A DNA stretch of 64,000 bases from Deinococcus sp. LM3 (GCF_002017875.1 NZ_MUFV01000001.1:806001-870000), one strand, 5' to 3'. Counted from the first letter of the stretch, positions 1-17,986 are shown. Numbers and translations are program-made. The notes: generated by a model not told the origin, from the letters alone.

Positions 1-466
1 CCTCAGTGTCCGCGACCCCCTGACCGGCTTCGGCAACCGCGTCGCCTTCACCCGCGCCCTCGAACAGCGCTGGGCGACCCGCGCCGCCCGCCCGCTCGGC
101 CTGCTGCTCGTCGACCTGAGCGGCTTTCGCAAGGTCAACGAACAGTACGGCCTGCAGGCCGGCGACGAACTGCTGCGCGACCTGTCCGGGCGCATCATGA
201 AACACAAACGTCGCGGCGACCTGATCTTCCGCTGGGGCCCGGACGAGTTCGCCGTCCTGCTCGACAACGCCGGCACCCAGGACATGGCCCTCGTCACCCA
301 GCGCCTCCAGGATTCCCTCGACCAGCTCAGCTACCGCGACCTGCACGTCCGCACCAGCGTCGGCGCCGCCCGCACCGGCCCGGACATCCAGACCCCCATC
401 GACCTGGTCGAGGCGGCCAGCCGCAGCCGTTACCGCGTGAAGTACCAGCGCGAACAGCGGGGCTAG
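1..466 (+). CDS. GGDEF-domain protein, 3' end (partial)
   Basis: The frame is open from the window edge to the TAG at 464-466. The visible part is about 154 residues and covers most of one GGDEF (diguanylate cyclase) domain: the entry motif RDPLTGFGNR, the LLLVDLSGFRKVNEQYG substrate segment, and then WGPDEF where GG(D/E)EF is expected. The second glycine of the signature is therefore proline (about 232-249), which usually predicts weak or no cyclic-di-GMP synthesis. The domain could instead be a GTP or c-di-GMP sensor. The N-terminal input domain lies outside the window. The protein ends soon after the domain with a basic tail. The gene converges on nuoN, and a strong hairpin follows directly. 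Family assignment is firm; catalytic activity is doubtful. Confidence 0.85.
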   Translation, partial: LSVRDPLTGFGNRVAFTRALEQRWATRAARPLGLLLVDLSGFRKVNEQYGLQAGDELLRDLSGRIMKHKRRGDLIFRWGPDEFAVLLDNAGTQDMALVTQRLQDSLDQLSYRDLHVRTSVGAARTGPDIQTPIDLVEAASRSRYRVKYQREQRG

Positions 467-481
467 AGCAGACGGGAAATG

Positions 482-523
482 GGAAGTGGCCCGCCTCTGC
501 AACGCAGATGGCGGGCCACTTCC
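482..523. terminator. Strong hairpin after the GGDEF gene
   Basis: A perfect 14-bp stem pairs 482-495 (GGAAGTGGCCCGCC) with 510-523. The connecting bases form a further TCTGC/GCAGA stem. It starts 15 nt after the GGDEF stop codon and is followed by a T-rich stretch. It is the likely transcription terminator and could act in both directions. Confidence 0.75.
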
Positions 524-590
524 GTGCGGTGTGTTTCTCCGGGTGCCCGGTCAGTGGGGCGGCAGACCGGCCACCGACCCACTCCCCTCT

Positions 591-747
591 TACCCGGATT
601 CCCTTTGTTTCGCCGACAATCCGGAACTTCACCGGATTGCCAGCTCCACGTCCGGAACCCGTTTTTCTCCCACTCTGCGGGGCAGCTCTACGAGTCGCAT
701 CCGCTCTGATTGAAGGGTCTTTGCAGCCCCTTCAATCAGAGTCCGTA

Positions 748-748
<1 letters not shown>
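591..748 (+). repeat. Interspersed structured repeat, copy 1 (158 bp)
   Basis: This is the longest of seven copies. The left end (CCCGGATTCCC) is degenerate; the right end GAGTCCGTAT matches the other copies. It contains hairpin I (CAATCCGG...CCGGATTG) and hairpin II (GATTGAAGGG...CCCTTCAATC), plus about 25 extra bases between them. The last base (748) is also the first base of the nuoN stop codon read on the minus strand (748-750). It lies between the convergent GGDEF and nuoN genes. Confidence 0.9.
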
Positions 749-2196
<1,448 letters not shown>

Positions 2197-2197
2197 G

Positions 2198-3636
2198 TCA
2201 GTTGCCTCCCAGGGCGGTCAGGACGGCGCGCACGGCGGGCTGCATGAGGTTCAGGGCGGGCGCCGAGTACACGCCGAACAGCACCAGCACCGCCAGCGGC
2301 AACGCCAGGATCAGCCACTCGGTATGCACGAGGTCGCGCACGGCGACGGACCCGGCGGGCCGGGCCTGCCAGAAGGTCGTCTGGAAGGCGGTCAGGGCGT
2401 ACGCGGCGGCGCCGATGGTGGTGACACCCGCGATGAACGCCAGCCACGGCGAGACCTGGTACGCGCCGAGCAGGATGCTGAACTCCCCGATGAAGCCGGC
2501 CATGCCGGGCACGGCGATGCTGGCGAACCACAGGGCCATGGTCAGGCCGCCCAGCGCGCCCGCCTGGGTCATGACGCCGCCCACGCGGGTGTCCAGGCTG
2601 CCGATGCGTTCCTGAAGCATCCCGACCGACAGGAACAGCGCGCCGGTGTACAGGTTCTGGAAGGCCAGCAGGTACATCGCGCCGATCACGGCCGTCTCGT
2701 TCAGTGAGAACACGCCGAGCGCCACGAAGCCCATGTGACTGAGGCCCGCGTAGGCGAGCAGGCGTTTCCAGTCGGTCTGCCCGAAGGCGATCCAGGCGGC
2801 GTACAGCGCGGTGAAGGCGGCCAGTCCCATCAGGATGGGACGCAGTTCCAGGCTGGCGTCCGGGAACAGCGGGATGGCGAAGGTGAACAGGCCGTACCCG
2901 CCGACCTTGTACAGGGTGCCCATCACGTCGGGGATGCCGCTGTCGTGGTTCTGCTCGTGGAAGTCCGGCAGCCAGGCGTGCATGGGCCACAGCGGCAGCT
3001 TGACGGCCATGGCCGCCAGGAAGCCCAGGTACAGCCACGTCTGCGCGCTTCCCTGCACGAGGTGCTGTTTCAGGTCGGTCATGGCGAAGGTGGGGCTGCC
3101 GCCGATGTAGCGCACGCCGATGATGCTGACCAGCATCAGCAGGCTACCGAACAGCGTGTAGGCCGCGAATTTCGTGAGGGCCGCCATGCGACCGGACTTG
3201 CCGTAGATGGCCAGCATCAGCAGAGCGGGAATCAGGGCGTCCTCGAAGAACACGTAGAACAGCAGCAGGTCCTGCGCGGCGAAGATGCCGATCAGACCCG
3301 TTTCCATCGCCAGGATCAGCGAGAGCATGGGGCCGGGGTTGGGAATGCGGCGCGCGGCGTACAGGATCGCGATGAAGGACATGAACGCCGTGACGAGCGC
3401 CAGCGCGAGGCTCACGCCGCCCAGCTGCACCGAGTAGGTGATGCCCAGCGGCGGAATCCAGTCCCAGCGGAACAGCTCGGAGCCGCCACCGCGCCAGATG
3501 GCGAGGCCCGCGCCGAGCGTCAGGGCGGCGATGAAGCCCGCCACCTCGTCCCGGAAGGTTTTCGGGGTGACCAGCAACAGCAGGCTGCCCAGGAGCGGCA
3601 GGAAGATCATGAGGGTGGGGAGCCAGTCGGTGAAGG

Positions 3637-3640
<4 letters not shown>
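2198..3640 (-). CDS. nuoM: NADH-quinone oxidoreductase subunit M
   Basis: This 480-residue antiporter-like subunit of complex I is located in the membrane arm. It shows the hallmark ETGLIGIFAAQDLLLFYVFFE and the HAWLPDFHEQ motif with conserved charged residues in membrane segments. The start is the ATG at 3638-3640, which overlaps the nuoL TGA as ATGA. A longer open frame extends upstream to 3739, but it lies inside nuoL and is not needed. Length and hydrophobic profile match NuoM. Expression is translationally coupled to nuoL. Confidence 0.97.
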
Positions 3641-5568
<1,928 letters not shown>

Positions 5569-5870
5569 TCAGCCTTTCAACGCCGCGAGGTCGTCCACGT
5601 TGGTGGTCTCGCGTTTACGGAAGATGGCGACGATGATCGCCAGACCGATCGCCACCTCGGCGGCGGCCAGCGTCATCACGATGAACACGGCCGTCTGACC
5701 GGTCGGGTCGCCCCAGGAGCGCGCGAACGCCACCAGCGCGATGTTCGCGGCGTTCAGCATCAGTTCCACGCTCAGGAACACCATGATCGCGGTGCGGCGG
5801 GTCAGCACGCCGATCATGCCCAGCGCGAACAGGATCCCGGACAGCGCCAGGTAGTACGTGGTGGGCACCA

Positions 5871-5871
<1 letters not shown>
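5569..5871 (-). CDS. nuoK: NADH-quinone oxidoreductase subunit K
   Basis: This 100-residue subunit has three transmembrane helices, as usual for NuoK/ND4L. The conserved membrane glutamates needed for proton coupling are seen in SVELMLNAANIALV (TM2) and LAAAEVAIGLAI (TM3). Its ATG (5869-5871) shares one base with the nuoJ stop (TGATG), indicating translational coupling. Identification is secure from sequence, size and position. Confidence 0.96.
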
Positions 5872-6500
<629 letters not shown>

Positions 6501-6615
6501 GGGCGGCCTCCGGCCACGGGGAGTGGGGTGTGGGGAGTGGGACACGGGAAGGACGCCGTGCGCGGGGCGCGGGGCGCAGGACAACCATCAACTTTCAACC
6601 ATCGACCATCGACTC
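6501..6615. repeat. nuoJ-nuoI spacer of short micro-repeats
   Basis: This 115-nt spacer inside the operon has two faces. A G-rich part repeats GGGGAGTGGG (about 6518-6540). A later part repeats ACCATCRAC units (about 6583-6613). It has no coding potential of its own apart from the nuoJ ribosome-binding site at its edge. It belongs to a set of five similar spacers in this operon. Confidence 0.7.
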
Positions 6616-7167
6616 TCACGGGTACTTCACTCCTTCCAGTTCCGCGCGGGGCTGCCCCTCGAGCTGGAAGCCCAGCCGCACGGGTTTCCCGCTCCGGGCG
6701 GCCTCGCGGCGCTGCGGGAGGCTGCCGGTCACGCCGACCAGCATGTCTTCCTTGGCGTACACGAAGTCGCCCGCGCGGTAGTCGGCCATCTCGAACTCGT
6801 TGCCCATGACGACCGCGCCGGTCGGACAGGCTTCCTCGCACATGCCGCAGAAGATGCAGCGCAGCATGTTGATCTCGTACACCTTCGCGTAGCGTTCGCC
6901 GGGCGCGGTGGGGTTGGCCGGGTCGTTCTCGGCGGCCTCCACGTAGATGGCGTAGGCGGGGCAGGCGGCGGCGCACAGCGAGCAGCCGATGCACTTTTCC
7001 AGGCCCAGTTCGCCGGGGCGCTGACCGGGGTGGCGGGTCAGGACGTGCCGTCCCCGGAAGCGGGGTTGCAGCGTGGCTCGCTGTTCGGGGTAACTGACGG
7101 TCACGGGCTTCTGGAACAGTTTCCCCAGCGTGACGCCCATGCCCCTGGCAATCTCAAGAACGCCCAT
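6616..7167 (-). CDS. nuoI: NADH-quinone oxidoreductase subunit I (2x 4Fe-4S)
   Basis: This 183-residue peripheral-arm subunit carries clusters N6a and N6b. Two ferredoxin-type motifs are present: CIGCSLCAAACPAYAIYV and CIFCGMCEEACPTGAVV. They pass electrons towards NuoB and quinone. The N-terminal amphipathic segment anchors it to the membrane arm. The ATG at 7165-7167 has AAAGGAG seven bases upstream. Spacers of 115 and 90 nt separate it from nuoJ and nuoH, both made of micro-repeats. Length is normal. Confidence 0.97.
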   Translation of the reverse strand: MGVLEIARGMGVTLGKLFQKPVTVSYPEQRATLQPRFRGRHVLTRHPGQRPGELGLEKCIGCSLCAAACPAYAIYVEAAENDPANPTAPGERYAKVYEINMLRCIFCGMCEEACPTGAVVMGNEFEMADYRAGDFVYAKEDMLVGVTGSLPQRREAARSGKPVRLGFQLEGQPRAELEGVKYP

Positions 7168-7257
7168 GTGTGGCTCCTTTGTGGGTGGGAAGTGGGGAGT
7201 GGAAAGTGGGCAGTGGGTGGGAGACAGGCTGCGGCTCCAGCACCGCGCACCCCCTCA
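7168..7257. repeat. nuoI-nuoH spacer of short micro-repeats
   Basis: The centre of this 90-nt spacer is an imperfect tandem array of AGTGGG(G/A/C) octamers (about 7183-7222), followed by GCACCGCGCACCCC. It also carries the nuoI Shine-Dalgarno. It is one of five related spacers in the nuo operon. Confidence 0.7.
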
Positions 7258-10598
<3,341 letters not shown>

Positions 10599-10701
10599 AG
10601 GGCCTCCCTTCGGTCGGCGCAGAAGGCTGAAGGCTGAAGGCCAGGGATCAAATCCGTCGTCATCTTCACCATCTGCCTTCTGCCATATGCCATCTGCCCG
10701 T
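10599..10701. repeat. nuoG-nuoF spacer of short micro-repeats
   Basis: This 103-nt spacer has GAAGGCT repeated about three times (10621-10641). On the far side, CCATCTGCC-type units repeat (about 10669-10698). The two parts are partly complementary. It is one of five such spacers in the nuo operon. Confidence 0.7.
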
Positions 10702-12665
<1,964 letters not shown>

Positions 12666-12677
12666 GGTGAGGACTCC

Positions 12678-13892
12678 TTACCGGTCCACGTCGCCCAGCA
12701 CGGGGTCGATGGTTGCCAGGATGGTGATCAGGTCGGCGAACTGCACGCCGACGCAGGCATATTCGAGGGCCTGGAGGTTCACGAAGCTGGGCGCGCGGAT
12801 CTTCACGCGATACGGCATGGAACCGCCGTCGCTGACGATGTAGTAGCCGACCTCGCCGCGCGCGCTCTCGACCGGCACGTATACCTCGCCCAGCGGCGGA
12901 TGGAAGCCCTCGGTGACGAGTTTGAAGTGGTGGATGACCGCCTCCATGCTCGTCTCGAGTTCCGGGCGGGGCGGGAGGCTGATCTTGCGGTTGGGGTCCT
13001 TGACCGGGCCGGGCTTGAGGCGTTTCAGGCCCTGCCGCACGATCTTGATGCTCTCGCCGAATTCCAGGAGGCGCATGTTGAATCGCGCCAGACTGTCCCC
13101 GTCGGGGCTGGTGATGACGTTGAAGTCGTAGGTTTCGTAGCCGCAGTAGGGATTGTCCTTGCGGTGGTCGAGGGGCACGCCGCTGGCCCGCAGGTTAGGT
13201 CCGGTGAGGCCCAGGTCCAGGGCCACGTCGGGCGGGATCACACCGACCCCCTTGGCGCGGTCCAGGAAGATGGGGTTCTGCGCGAACAGGGTGGTGTACT
13301 CGGTGACGCCGCGTTCCATCTGATCCAGGAATTTCTCGACGCGGGGCGCCCAGTCGTCGGGAATATCGCGGCTGAGGCCGCCCACCCGGAAGTACCCCTG
13401 GTTCATGCGGTAGCCGCACACCGCCTCGAACAGGTCCTGCAGGGCTTCTTTCTCGCGGAAGGCGTAGAAGAACGGCGTCAGGGCGCCCAGGTCGAGCAGG
13501 CCGGTGCCGACGAACACGAGGTGACTGTGGATGCGTCCGAGTTCGTGCAGGATGACGCGCACGGTCGTGGCGCGCTCGGGCACGTCCGCCCCGAGGAGTT
13601 TCTCGACGCTCAGGACGTACGCGAGTTCATGCCCGAAGCAGTGCAGGTAGTCGGTGCGGGGCGCGTACGTGACGCCCTGCTGGTACGTGCGGTTCTCGAA
13701 GGTCTTCTCGAAGCCGGTGTGCAGGTACCCCATGTGCGGGGTGACTTTCACGACGTCCTCGCCGTCCATGTCCACCACGAGCCGCAACACGCCGTGCGTG
13801 CTGGGGTGCTGCGGGCCGACGTTCAGGCTCATGATCTGCGTGTGCATCTGCCCTTCGGCAGGCGCGGCGGGGCGTTCGGGGGCGGTGGTCAC
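12678..13892 (-). CDS. nuoD: NADH-quinone oxidoreductase subunit D (49 kDa)
   Basis: This subunit of about 404 residues forms part of the quinone-binding pocket. The N-terminal SLNVGPQHPSTHGVLRLVV holds the conserved His residues near quinone. The hydrogenase-like fold ends in the conserved PxxLGDVDR-type C-terminus (DPVLGDVDR). The start is a GTG at 13890-13892 with GGAGGT six bases upstream. The frame is open to 14042, but that part is repeat-like spacer. It sits in the normal order between nuoC and nuoE. Confidence 0.96.
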   Translation of the reverse strand: MTTAPERPAAPAEGQMHTQIMSLNVGPQHPSTHGVLRLVVDMDGEDVVKVTPHMGYLHTGFEKTFENRTYQQGVTYAPRTDYLHCFGHELAYVLSVEKLLGADVPERATTVRVILHELGRIHSHLVFVGTGLLDLGALTPFFYAFREKEALQDLFEAVCGYRMNQGYFRVGGLSRDIPDDWAPRVEKFLDQMERGVTEYTTLFAQNPIFLDRAKGVGVIPPDVALDLGLTGPNLRASGVPLDHRKDNPYCGYETYDFNVITSPDGDSLARFNMRLLEFGESIKIVRQGLKRLKPGPVKDPNRKISLPPRPELETSMEAVIHHFKLVTEGFHPPLGEVYVPVESARGEVGYYIVSDGGSMPYRVKIRAPSFVNLQALEYACVGVQFADLITILATIDPVLGDVDR

Positions 13893-13995
13893 GGCGCACC
13901 TCCGGTGCGGGTGATGGGTGATGGGTGATGGGTGATGGAAGCAAGCAGGGCAGACTGCCCCTGTTCCATCAACTGGTTCCTGTCGACCATCAACC
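13893..13995. repeat. nuoD-nuoC spacer with GGTGATGG tandem repeat
   Basis: A 7-base unit (GGTGATG) is repeated four times in tandem at about 13910-13939. Further along, CCATCAAC-type units occur (13967-13993). The nuoD Shine-Dalgarno (GGAGGT) lies at the edge. It is one of five micro-repeat spacers in the operon. Confidence 0.75.
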
Positions 13996-14687
13996 TCATT
14001 TCGGCCCTCCTTCCGGCATGACAGGTGGGGTGCGGTCGTCACCCTGGCCGCGCCTCAGTTCGCCGCGGTAGCCGGTGAGGCCGCCGGTCTGTCCGGTCAG
14101 GCCGGCGCGGAAGGCGGCGGGGTCCAGGAACCGGCCGTCGCGGAACAGGGTGGGCGTCTCGCCCAGCGGGAAGTCCTTGCGCAGCGGGTGCCCTTCCAGG
14201 TCGTCGGGCGTGAGGACTTTACGCAGGTCGGGGTGGCCGGTGAAGGGCACGCCGATCAGGTCGTACACCTCGCGTTCCAGGTAGTTGGCGGCCCGCCAGA
14301 CGGGGTACAGGCTGGCCAGGGGTTCGCCGTCGTCCAGCCAGACGCGCAGGAACAGCCGGCGGTGGTCGCGGGGCTGGTAGATGTTGTGCAGCACGGCGAA
14401 GCGCTTGGGGCGGCGTTCTGGGTAGGTGCTGTAGTCCAGGCCGACGGTGTCCATCAGCATGAAGCCGCGTTCCCTGAGGGCGCGGGCGACGCGCAGCAGG
14501 TCGTCCGGGGTGACGAGCGCGGTGGGTTCGGCGGCGTGGTCCTCGGTCAGGCCCAGTTCGCGGATCAGGGGGCTCACGTCGCGGCTGGGTGCGGCCGGGG
14601 CCGGTGGGGCGGGCGTGACGACCGGCGCGGCGCTGGCGCTGGACTGCGCGGCGCCCTCGCGGCCCATGGGCCTGGCACCGGTGGGGT

Positions 14688-14700
<13 letters not shown>
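13996..14700 (-). CDS. nuoC: NADH-quinone oxidoreductase subunit C (30 kDa)
   Basis: This 234-residue peripheral-arm subunit contains the conserved LEREVYDLIGVPFTGHPDLRK segment and GHPLRKDFPLGE. The chosen start is the ATG at 14698-14700 (MDPLNPTGARP). The first 45 residues are Ala/Pro-rich and precede the conserved domain. The start lies 13 nt inside the end of nuoB, so the two are normally coupled. The frame runs on upstream within nuoB, but only as a shadow. Confidence 0.94.
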
Positions 14701-15223
<523 letters not shown>

Positions 15224-15320
15224 GGGGCGACCTCCGGTTGGGGCCAATGGCAGATGGCTGATGGCCTGAAGACTGCGGGCCATCTGCCATCTGCCATCTG
15301 CCTTCTGCTTCTGGCGTGCG
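15224..15320. repeat. nuoB-nuoA spacer of short micro-repeats
   Basis: This 97-nt spacer contains ATGGCAGATGGCTGATGGC (about 15247-15265) and, in opposite sense, GCCATCTG units repeated three times (15279-15302). The two arms are complementary and could form a long hairpin. The nuoB ribosome-binding site is at its edge. It is one of five such spacers. Confidence 0.75.
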
Positions 15321-15680
15321 TCAGGCCCATTCCAGCACCTTCTTCTTCAGGATGTAGACGTACCCGACGAGCAGCAGCAGCACGAAGGTGATGGCCTCGA
15401 AGAAGGCGAAGGGAATGAGTTTCTGGTAGGCGACGGCCAGGGGGTAGAAGAAGGCGGTTTCGATGTCGAAGATGATGAACAGCATGGCCACGAGGTAGAA
15501 GTGCACCGGGAAGCGCTGTCCGGTGCCGACGCCGCCGCCTTCGGGGTCGTTGCCGCTTTCGTAGGCCATGAGTTTGGCGCGGCTGGCCTTCTTGGGGCCG
15601 AGGAGGGCGCTGGCAAGTACGGCGACGATGCCGATGCCGAGCGCGACGAGCAGCATGATGACGAAGTTGGCGTATTCGAT
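15321..15680 (-). CDS. nuoA: NADH-quinone oxidoreductase subunit A
   Basis: This subunit of about 119 residues has three membrane helices and the conserved KLMAYESGNDPEGG loop followed by FHFYLVAMLFIIFDIE-type sequence (PVHFYLVAMLFIIFDIETAF). It is the first gene of the operon. No ATG, GTG or TTG stands at the expected position. An AAAGGAG sits seven bases before an ATC codon at 15678-15680, giving IEYANFVIMLLVALG, so ATC is the best start. Alternatives are the internal ATG at 15654-15656, which would shorten TM1, or an upstream GTG with a non-conserved leader. Gene identity is secure, but the start is unusual. Confidence 0.9.
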   Translation of the reverse strand: MEYANFVIMLLVALGIGIVAVLASALLGPKKASRAKLMAYESGNDPEGGGVGTGQRFPVHFYLVAMLFIIFDIETAFFYPLAVAYQKLIPFAFFEAITFVLLLLVGYVYILKKKVLEWA

Positions 15681-15869
15681 GGTCGGTCTCCTTTCTGCGT
15701 CTGCGCCGCGTTCCACTCCACACTGCTCGTGAAAAACGGCACTAGGTTCTGGAAAAAAAGAGAAATCCTGAAACGAACTGCACTTCTGAACTGTTGGTAC
15801 ACCCTGTTTTATCACGGTTCACACGACATGCAGGCACAAACAGCCAACCCCGCCCCCGTCAGGGACAGG

Positions 15870-15875
15870 TATGGT
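15870..15875 (+). promoter_or_regulatory. -10 box of the DUF4279 gene (leaderless)
   Basis: TATGGT lies 8 nt before the ATG at 15884. This TANNNT-to-start spacing is typical of leaderless transcripts in Deinococcus and decides the start against a longer frame opening at 15794. Confidence 0.55.
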
Positions 15876-15883
15876 CATCCCAC

Positions 15884-16555
15884 ATGCCCGCACCCCGACC
15901 GACCGCCGAGCAGGCCGCCCTCGCAGAACTCCGCTCACCGACCTGCGCCACCACCACACAGTTCTTCGCCCCGCACGTTCTCGAACACGCCGACGGCGAA
16001 CCGCTCGTCCACGGCGTCCTGATGGACGGTGACGTGCATCAGGTGCACTTCAGGCCGCAGAGCGAGGACTATTTCCTCGTGATCATTGTGCTGGACACGC
16101 CGGACGGCTGGAAGGTCCTGGGTGCGCGAGCTTCAGCACGCGCGCGGGTAGCGTTGTCCATCGTCAGCGAGACCCTGCTGGCCGAAGACATCACCCGCAC
16201 CACGGGCCTGGAACCCACGGACGCCTACAGTGTCGGAGACGCCTGGGCACGACCCGGACGCCACCCATCACGCCGGACGTTCACCCGCTGGACCCTCTGC
16301 CCCGAAGGTGACCGACCCGGTGAGTTCGAGGACAAACTGACCCGACTGCTGGACCTGACGCAGGAGGCCGCGCCGCGCATCCGGGCGCTGGGGGACGCCT
16401 GCGACATCAACGTCACGGTCGGGTACTGCGGCTACGCGGAACAGATGTGGGGCGCGCCGATCGGGCGGGAAGACCTCAGCCGACTGGCGGCGCTCGGCGC
16501 GGGCCTGGACATCGACCTGTACGCCAGCGGTCCAGCCCTGGCCGGGGTGCCCTGA
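15884..16555 (+). CDS. DUF4279 domain-containing protein
   Basis: This 223-residue protein has no signal peptide or membrane helix. The C-terminal two thirds (from about residue 85) match DUF4279: SETLLAEDITRTTGLEPTDAYSVGD, a WTLCP strand, a long helix (FEDKLTRLLDLTQEAAPRIRALG), and the end motif GAGLDIDLYASG. Members are small cytosolic proteins of unknown function, often found near contact-dependent or toxin-immunity loci. No such locus is visible here. The ATG was chosen because a TATGGT box lies 8 nt upstream. The TGA stop shares its last base with repeat copy 2. It converges on a histidine kinase gene. Confidence 0.8.
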   Translation: MPAPRPTAEQAALAELRSPTCATTTQFFAPHVLEHADGEPLVHGVLMDGDVHQVHFRPQSEDYFLVIIVLDTPDGWKVLGARASARARVALSIVSETLLAEDITRTTGLEPTDAYSVGDAWARPGRHPSRRTFTRWTLCPEGDRPGEFEDKLTRLLDLTQEAAPRIRALGDACDINVTVGYCGYAEQMWGAPIGREDLSRLAALGAGLDIDLYASGPALAGVP

Positions 16556-16690
16556 TACGGATTCCGTCTGTTTCGCTGACAACCCGGAAGGGCGCCGGGT
16601 TGCCAACTCCACGCCCGGAACCCGTTTCTCTCCTTCTCGCATCCGCTCGGATTGAAGGGCCTTTGCAGCCCCTTCAATCGGAGTCCGTAT
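16555..16690 (+). repeat. Interspersed structured repeat, copy 2 (136 bp)
   Basis: The ends are ATACGGATTCCG and CGGAGTCCGTAT. Hairpin I is CAACCCGG...CCGGGTTG, with both arms changed relative to copy 1 so that pairing is kept. Hairpin II is GATTGAAGGG...CCCTTCAATC. The first base is the A of the TGA stop of the DUF4279 gene (16553-16555). It lies between convergent genes. Confidence 0.92.
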
Positions 16691-16736
16691 GAGCGGCCGC
16701 CTTCCCGATGACACCAGCCCGATGACACCAGCCCGG

Positions 16737-17885
16737 TTACACCAGTTCCACGAAGTCGTCGTCCTCGTTGTCTTCCAGGGACGGCAGCGTGAAGATGAAC
16801 GTCGCGCCCTTGCCCCGCTCGGATTCCACGCGGATGGACCCGCCGTGTTCCTCGACGGCCAGTTTGCAGAACGCCAGCCCCATGCCGGTATCGAAACGGC
16901 CGTGCAGGGTCAGGCGGGACTGCTCGAACGCCGCAAACAGGTTGGGGATGTCCTCTTCGGGGATGCCCTCGCCGTCGTCGCGGACCACGATCTGCACGCC
17001 GTCCGGCAGGCCCCGGACCATCAGGGTGATCACGCCGCCGGTCGTGGTGTGTTTCAGGGCGTTGCTGATCAGGTTCGCCAGCACCCGCCGCAGGATTTCC
17101 GGGTCGGCGCTCGCGGGGCTCAGGTCCGCTTCGATCTCGACCCGTACGTGCCGGTCGCGCAGGCCGCTGCCCACGTCGCCGCGCGCCTGCTCGATCACCT
17201 CGCGGAACATGGGCGTGAACATCAGTTCGCGTTTCAGGTTCATCTTTCCGGCCTGGATCTTGCGGACGTCCAGCATGTTCGCCGCGAGGTGCAGCAGGTG
17301 CTGCGTCTCGTCGTGCGCGACTTTCAGCAGTTCGCGGTTGTCCTCGGGAACGCGCGGGTCGTCCTGCACGATCTCGATCAGGCCCATGACGGCCGCGATG
17401 GGGTTCTTCAGGTCGTGGACGAGCATGTGCACCAGCTGGTCGCGCACGCGCTCCTCGTGTTCCCAGGTGTCCATGCGGCGTTGCAGGCTCGCCACGCGCG
17501 TCAGGGATTCGCGGTGCTGCTGCGCGCGGCCCAGCATGGTCCGCACCTGCAGGGCGAGCGCCTCGGGGGGCGTGCCGTCGCTGATCAGGGCGTCCGCGCC
17601 GGCGGCCAGCATCTCGCCCAGGCCCTGCGTGCCGACCGCCAGCCACTGCGTGCCGCTCAGTTCGGCGCGCTGGCGCAGCATGGGCAGCACCTGATGCAGC
17701 GGCACGCCGGGCGTGCTGGTGTACAGCAGCGCCACGTCCGGCACCGTCACGTGCGACTCGCGCAGCAGCGTCTCGGCGTCCGCGATGTGATGCACGTCCG
17801 CTCGCGCCAGCAGCGGCCGCAGTTGCAGGGCGCGGCCCGGATCTGCGGCGACGACGAACACGTTCAGGGTCTCTGTAGTCGTCAT
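16737..17885 (-). CDS. Sensor histidine kinase with degenerate receiver domain
   Basis: This 382-residue soluble protein has a response-regulator-like fold at residues 1-120. The phosphoacceptor position reads LLYTSTPG, so Asp is replaced by Tyr55, and the usual Lys is Asp103, making it a pseudo-receiver. A linker helix (120-150) follows. The HisKA domain has MLVHDLKNP with His157. The HATPase domain has the N box NLISNALKHT, the G1 box VRDDGEGIPEE and the G2 box GMGLAFCK. The C-terminus is acidic. There is no membrane segment, so input is probably cytosolic, and no partner regulator is adjacent. A TACACT box lies 11 nt before the ATG. The gene converges on the DUF4279 gene across repeat copy 2. 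Confidence 0.9.
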   Translation of the reverse strand: MTTTETLNVFVVAADPGRALQLRPLLARADVHHIADAETLLRESHVTVPDVALLYTSTPGVPLHQVLPMLRQRAELSGTQWLAVGTQGLGEMLAAGADALISDGTPPEALALQVRTMLGRAQQHRESLTRVASLQRRMDTWEHEERVRDQLVHMLVHDLKNPIAAVMGLIEIVQDDPRVPEDNRELLKVAHDETQHLLHLAANMLDVRKIQAGKMNLKRELMFTPMFREVIEQARGDVGSGLRDRHVRVEIEADLSPASADPEILRRVLANLISNALKHTTTGGVITLMVRGLPDGVQIVVRDDGEGIPEEDIPNLFAAFEQSRLTLHGRFDTGMGLAFCKLAVEEHGGSIRVESERGKGATFIFTLPSLEDNEDDDFVELV

Positions 17886-17896
17886 GAAGTTCCCCG

Positions 17897-17902
17897 AGTG
17901 TA
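17897..17902 (-). promoter_or_regulatory. -10 box of the histidine kinase gene
   Basis: Read on the minus strand this is TACACT, 11 nt before the ATG at 17885. It matches the TANNNT consensus and implies a very short 5' leader without Shine-Dalgarno. Confidence 0.45.
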
Positions 17903-17955
17903 CCGCGCGCCTCCGGCTCCCGGCGCGGCAGAAACTACAGAGGCCGGTACGGAAG

Positions 17956-17986
17956 CGTCCCCCGCGCCGCGCAGGGCTGGGGGACG
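17956..17986 (-). terminator. Terminator of the ROK-ABC operon
   Basis: A perfect 8-bp stem pairs CGTCCCCC (17956-17963) with GGGGGACG (17979-17986), 19 nt after the stop of the last permease gene. On the minus strand it is followed by CTTCC. It is a likely end of the transporter transcript. Confidence 0.6.

Noticed and set aside
13910..13939. Tandem GGTGATG units as a possible CRISPR or VNTR locus
   Set aside because: Units are 7 nt without spacers, so this is not CRISPR; it is reported as a micro-repeat spacer instead.
16555..16690. A defined target-site duplication (for example TA) of a Tc1/IS630-type MITE
   Set aside because: The terminal TA/AT is inside the conserved inverted end in every copy, so duplication cannot be separated from element sequence without an empty site.
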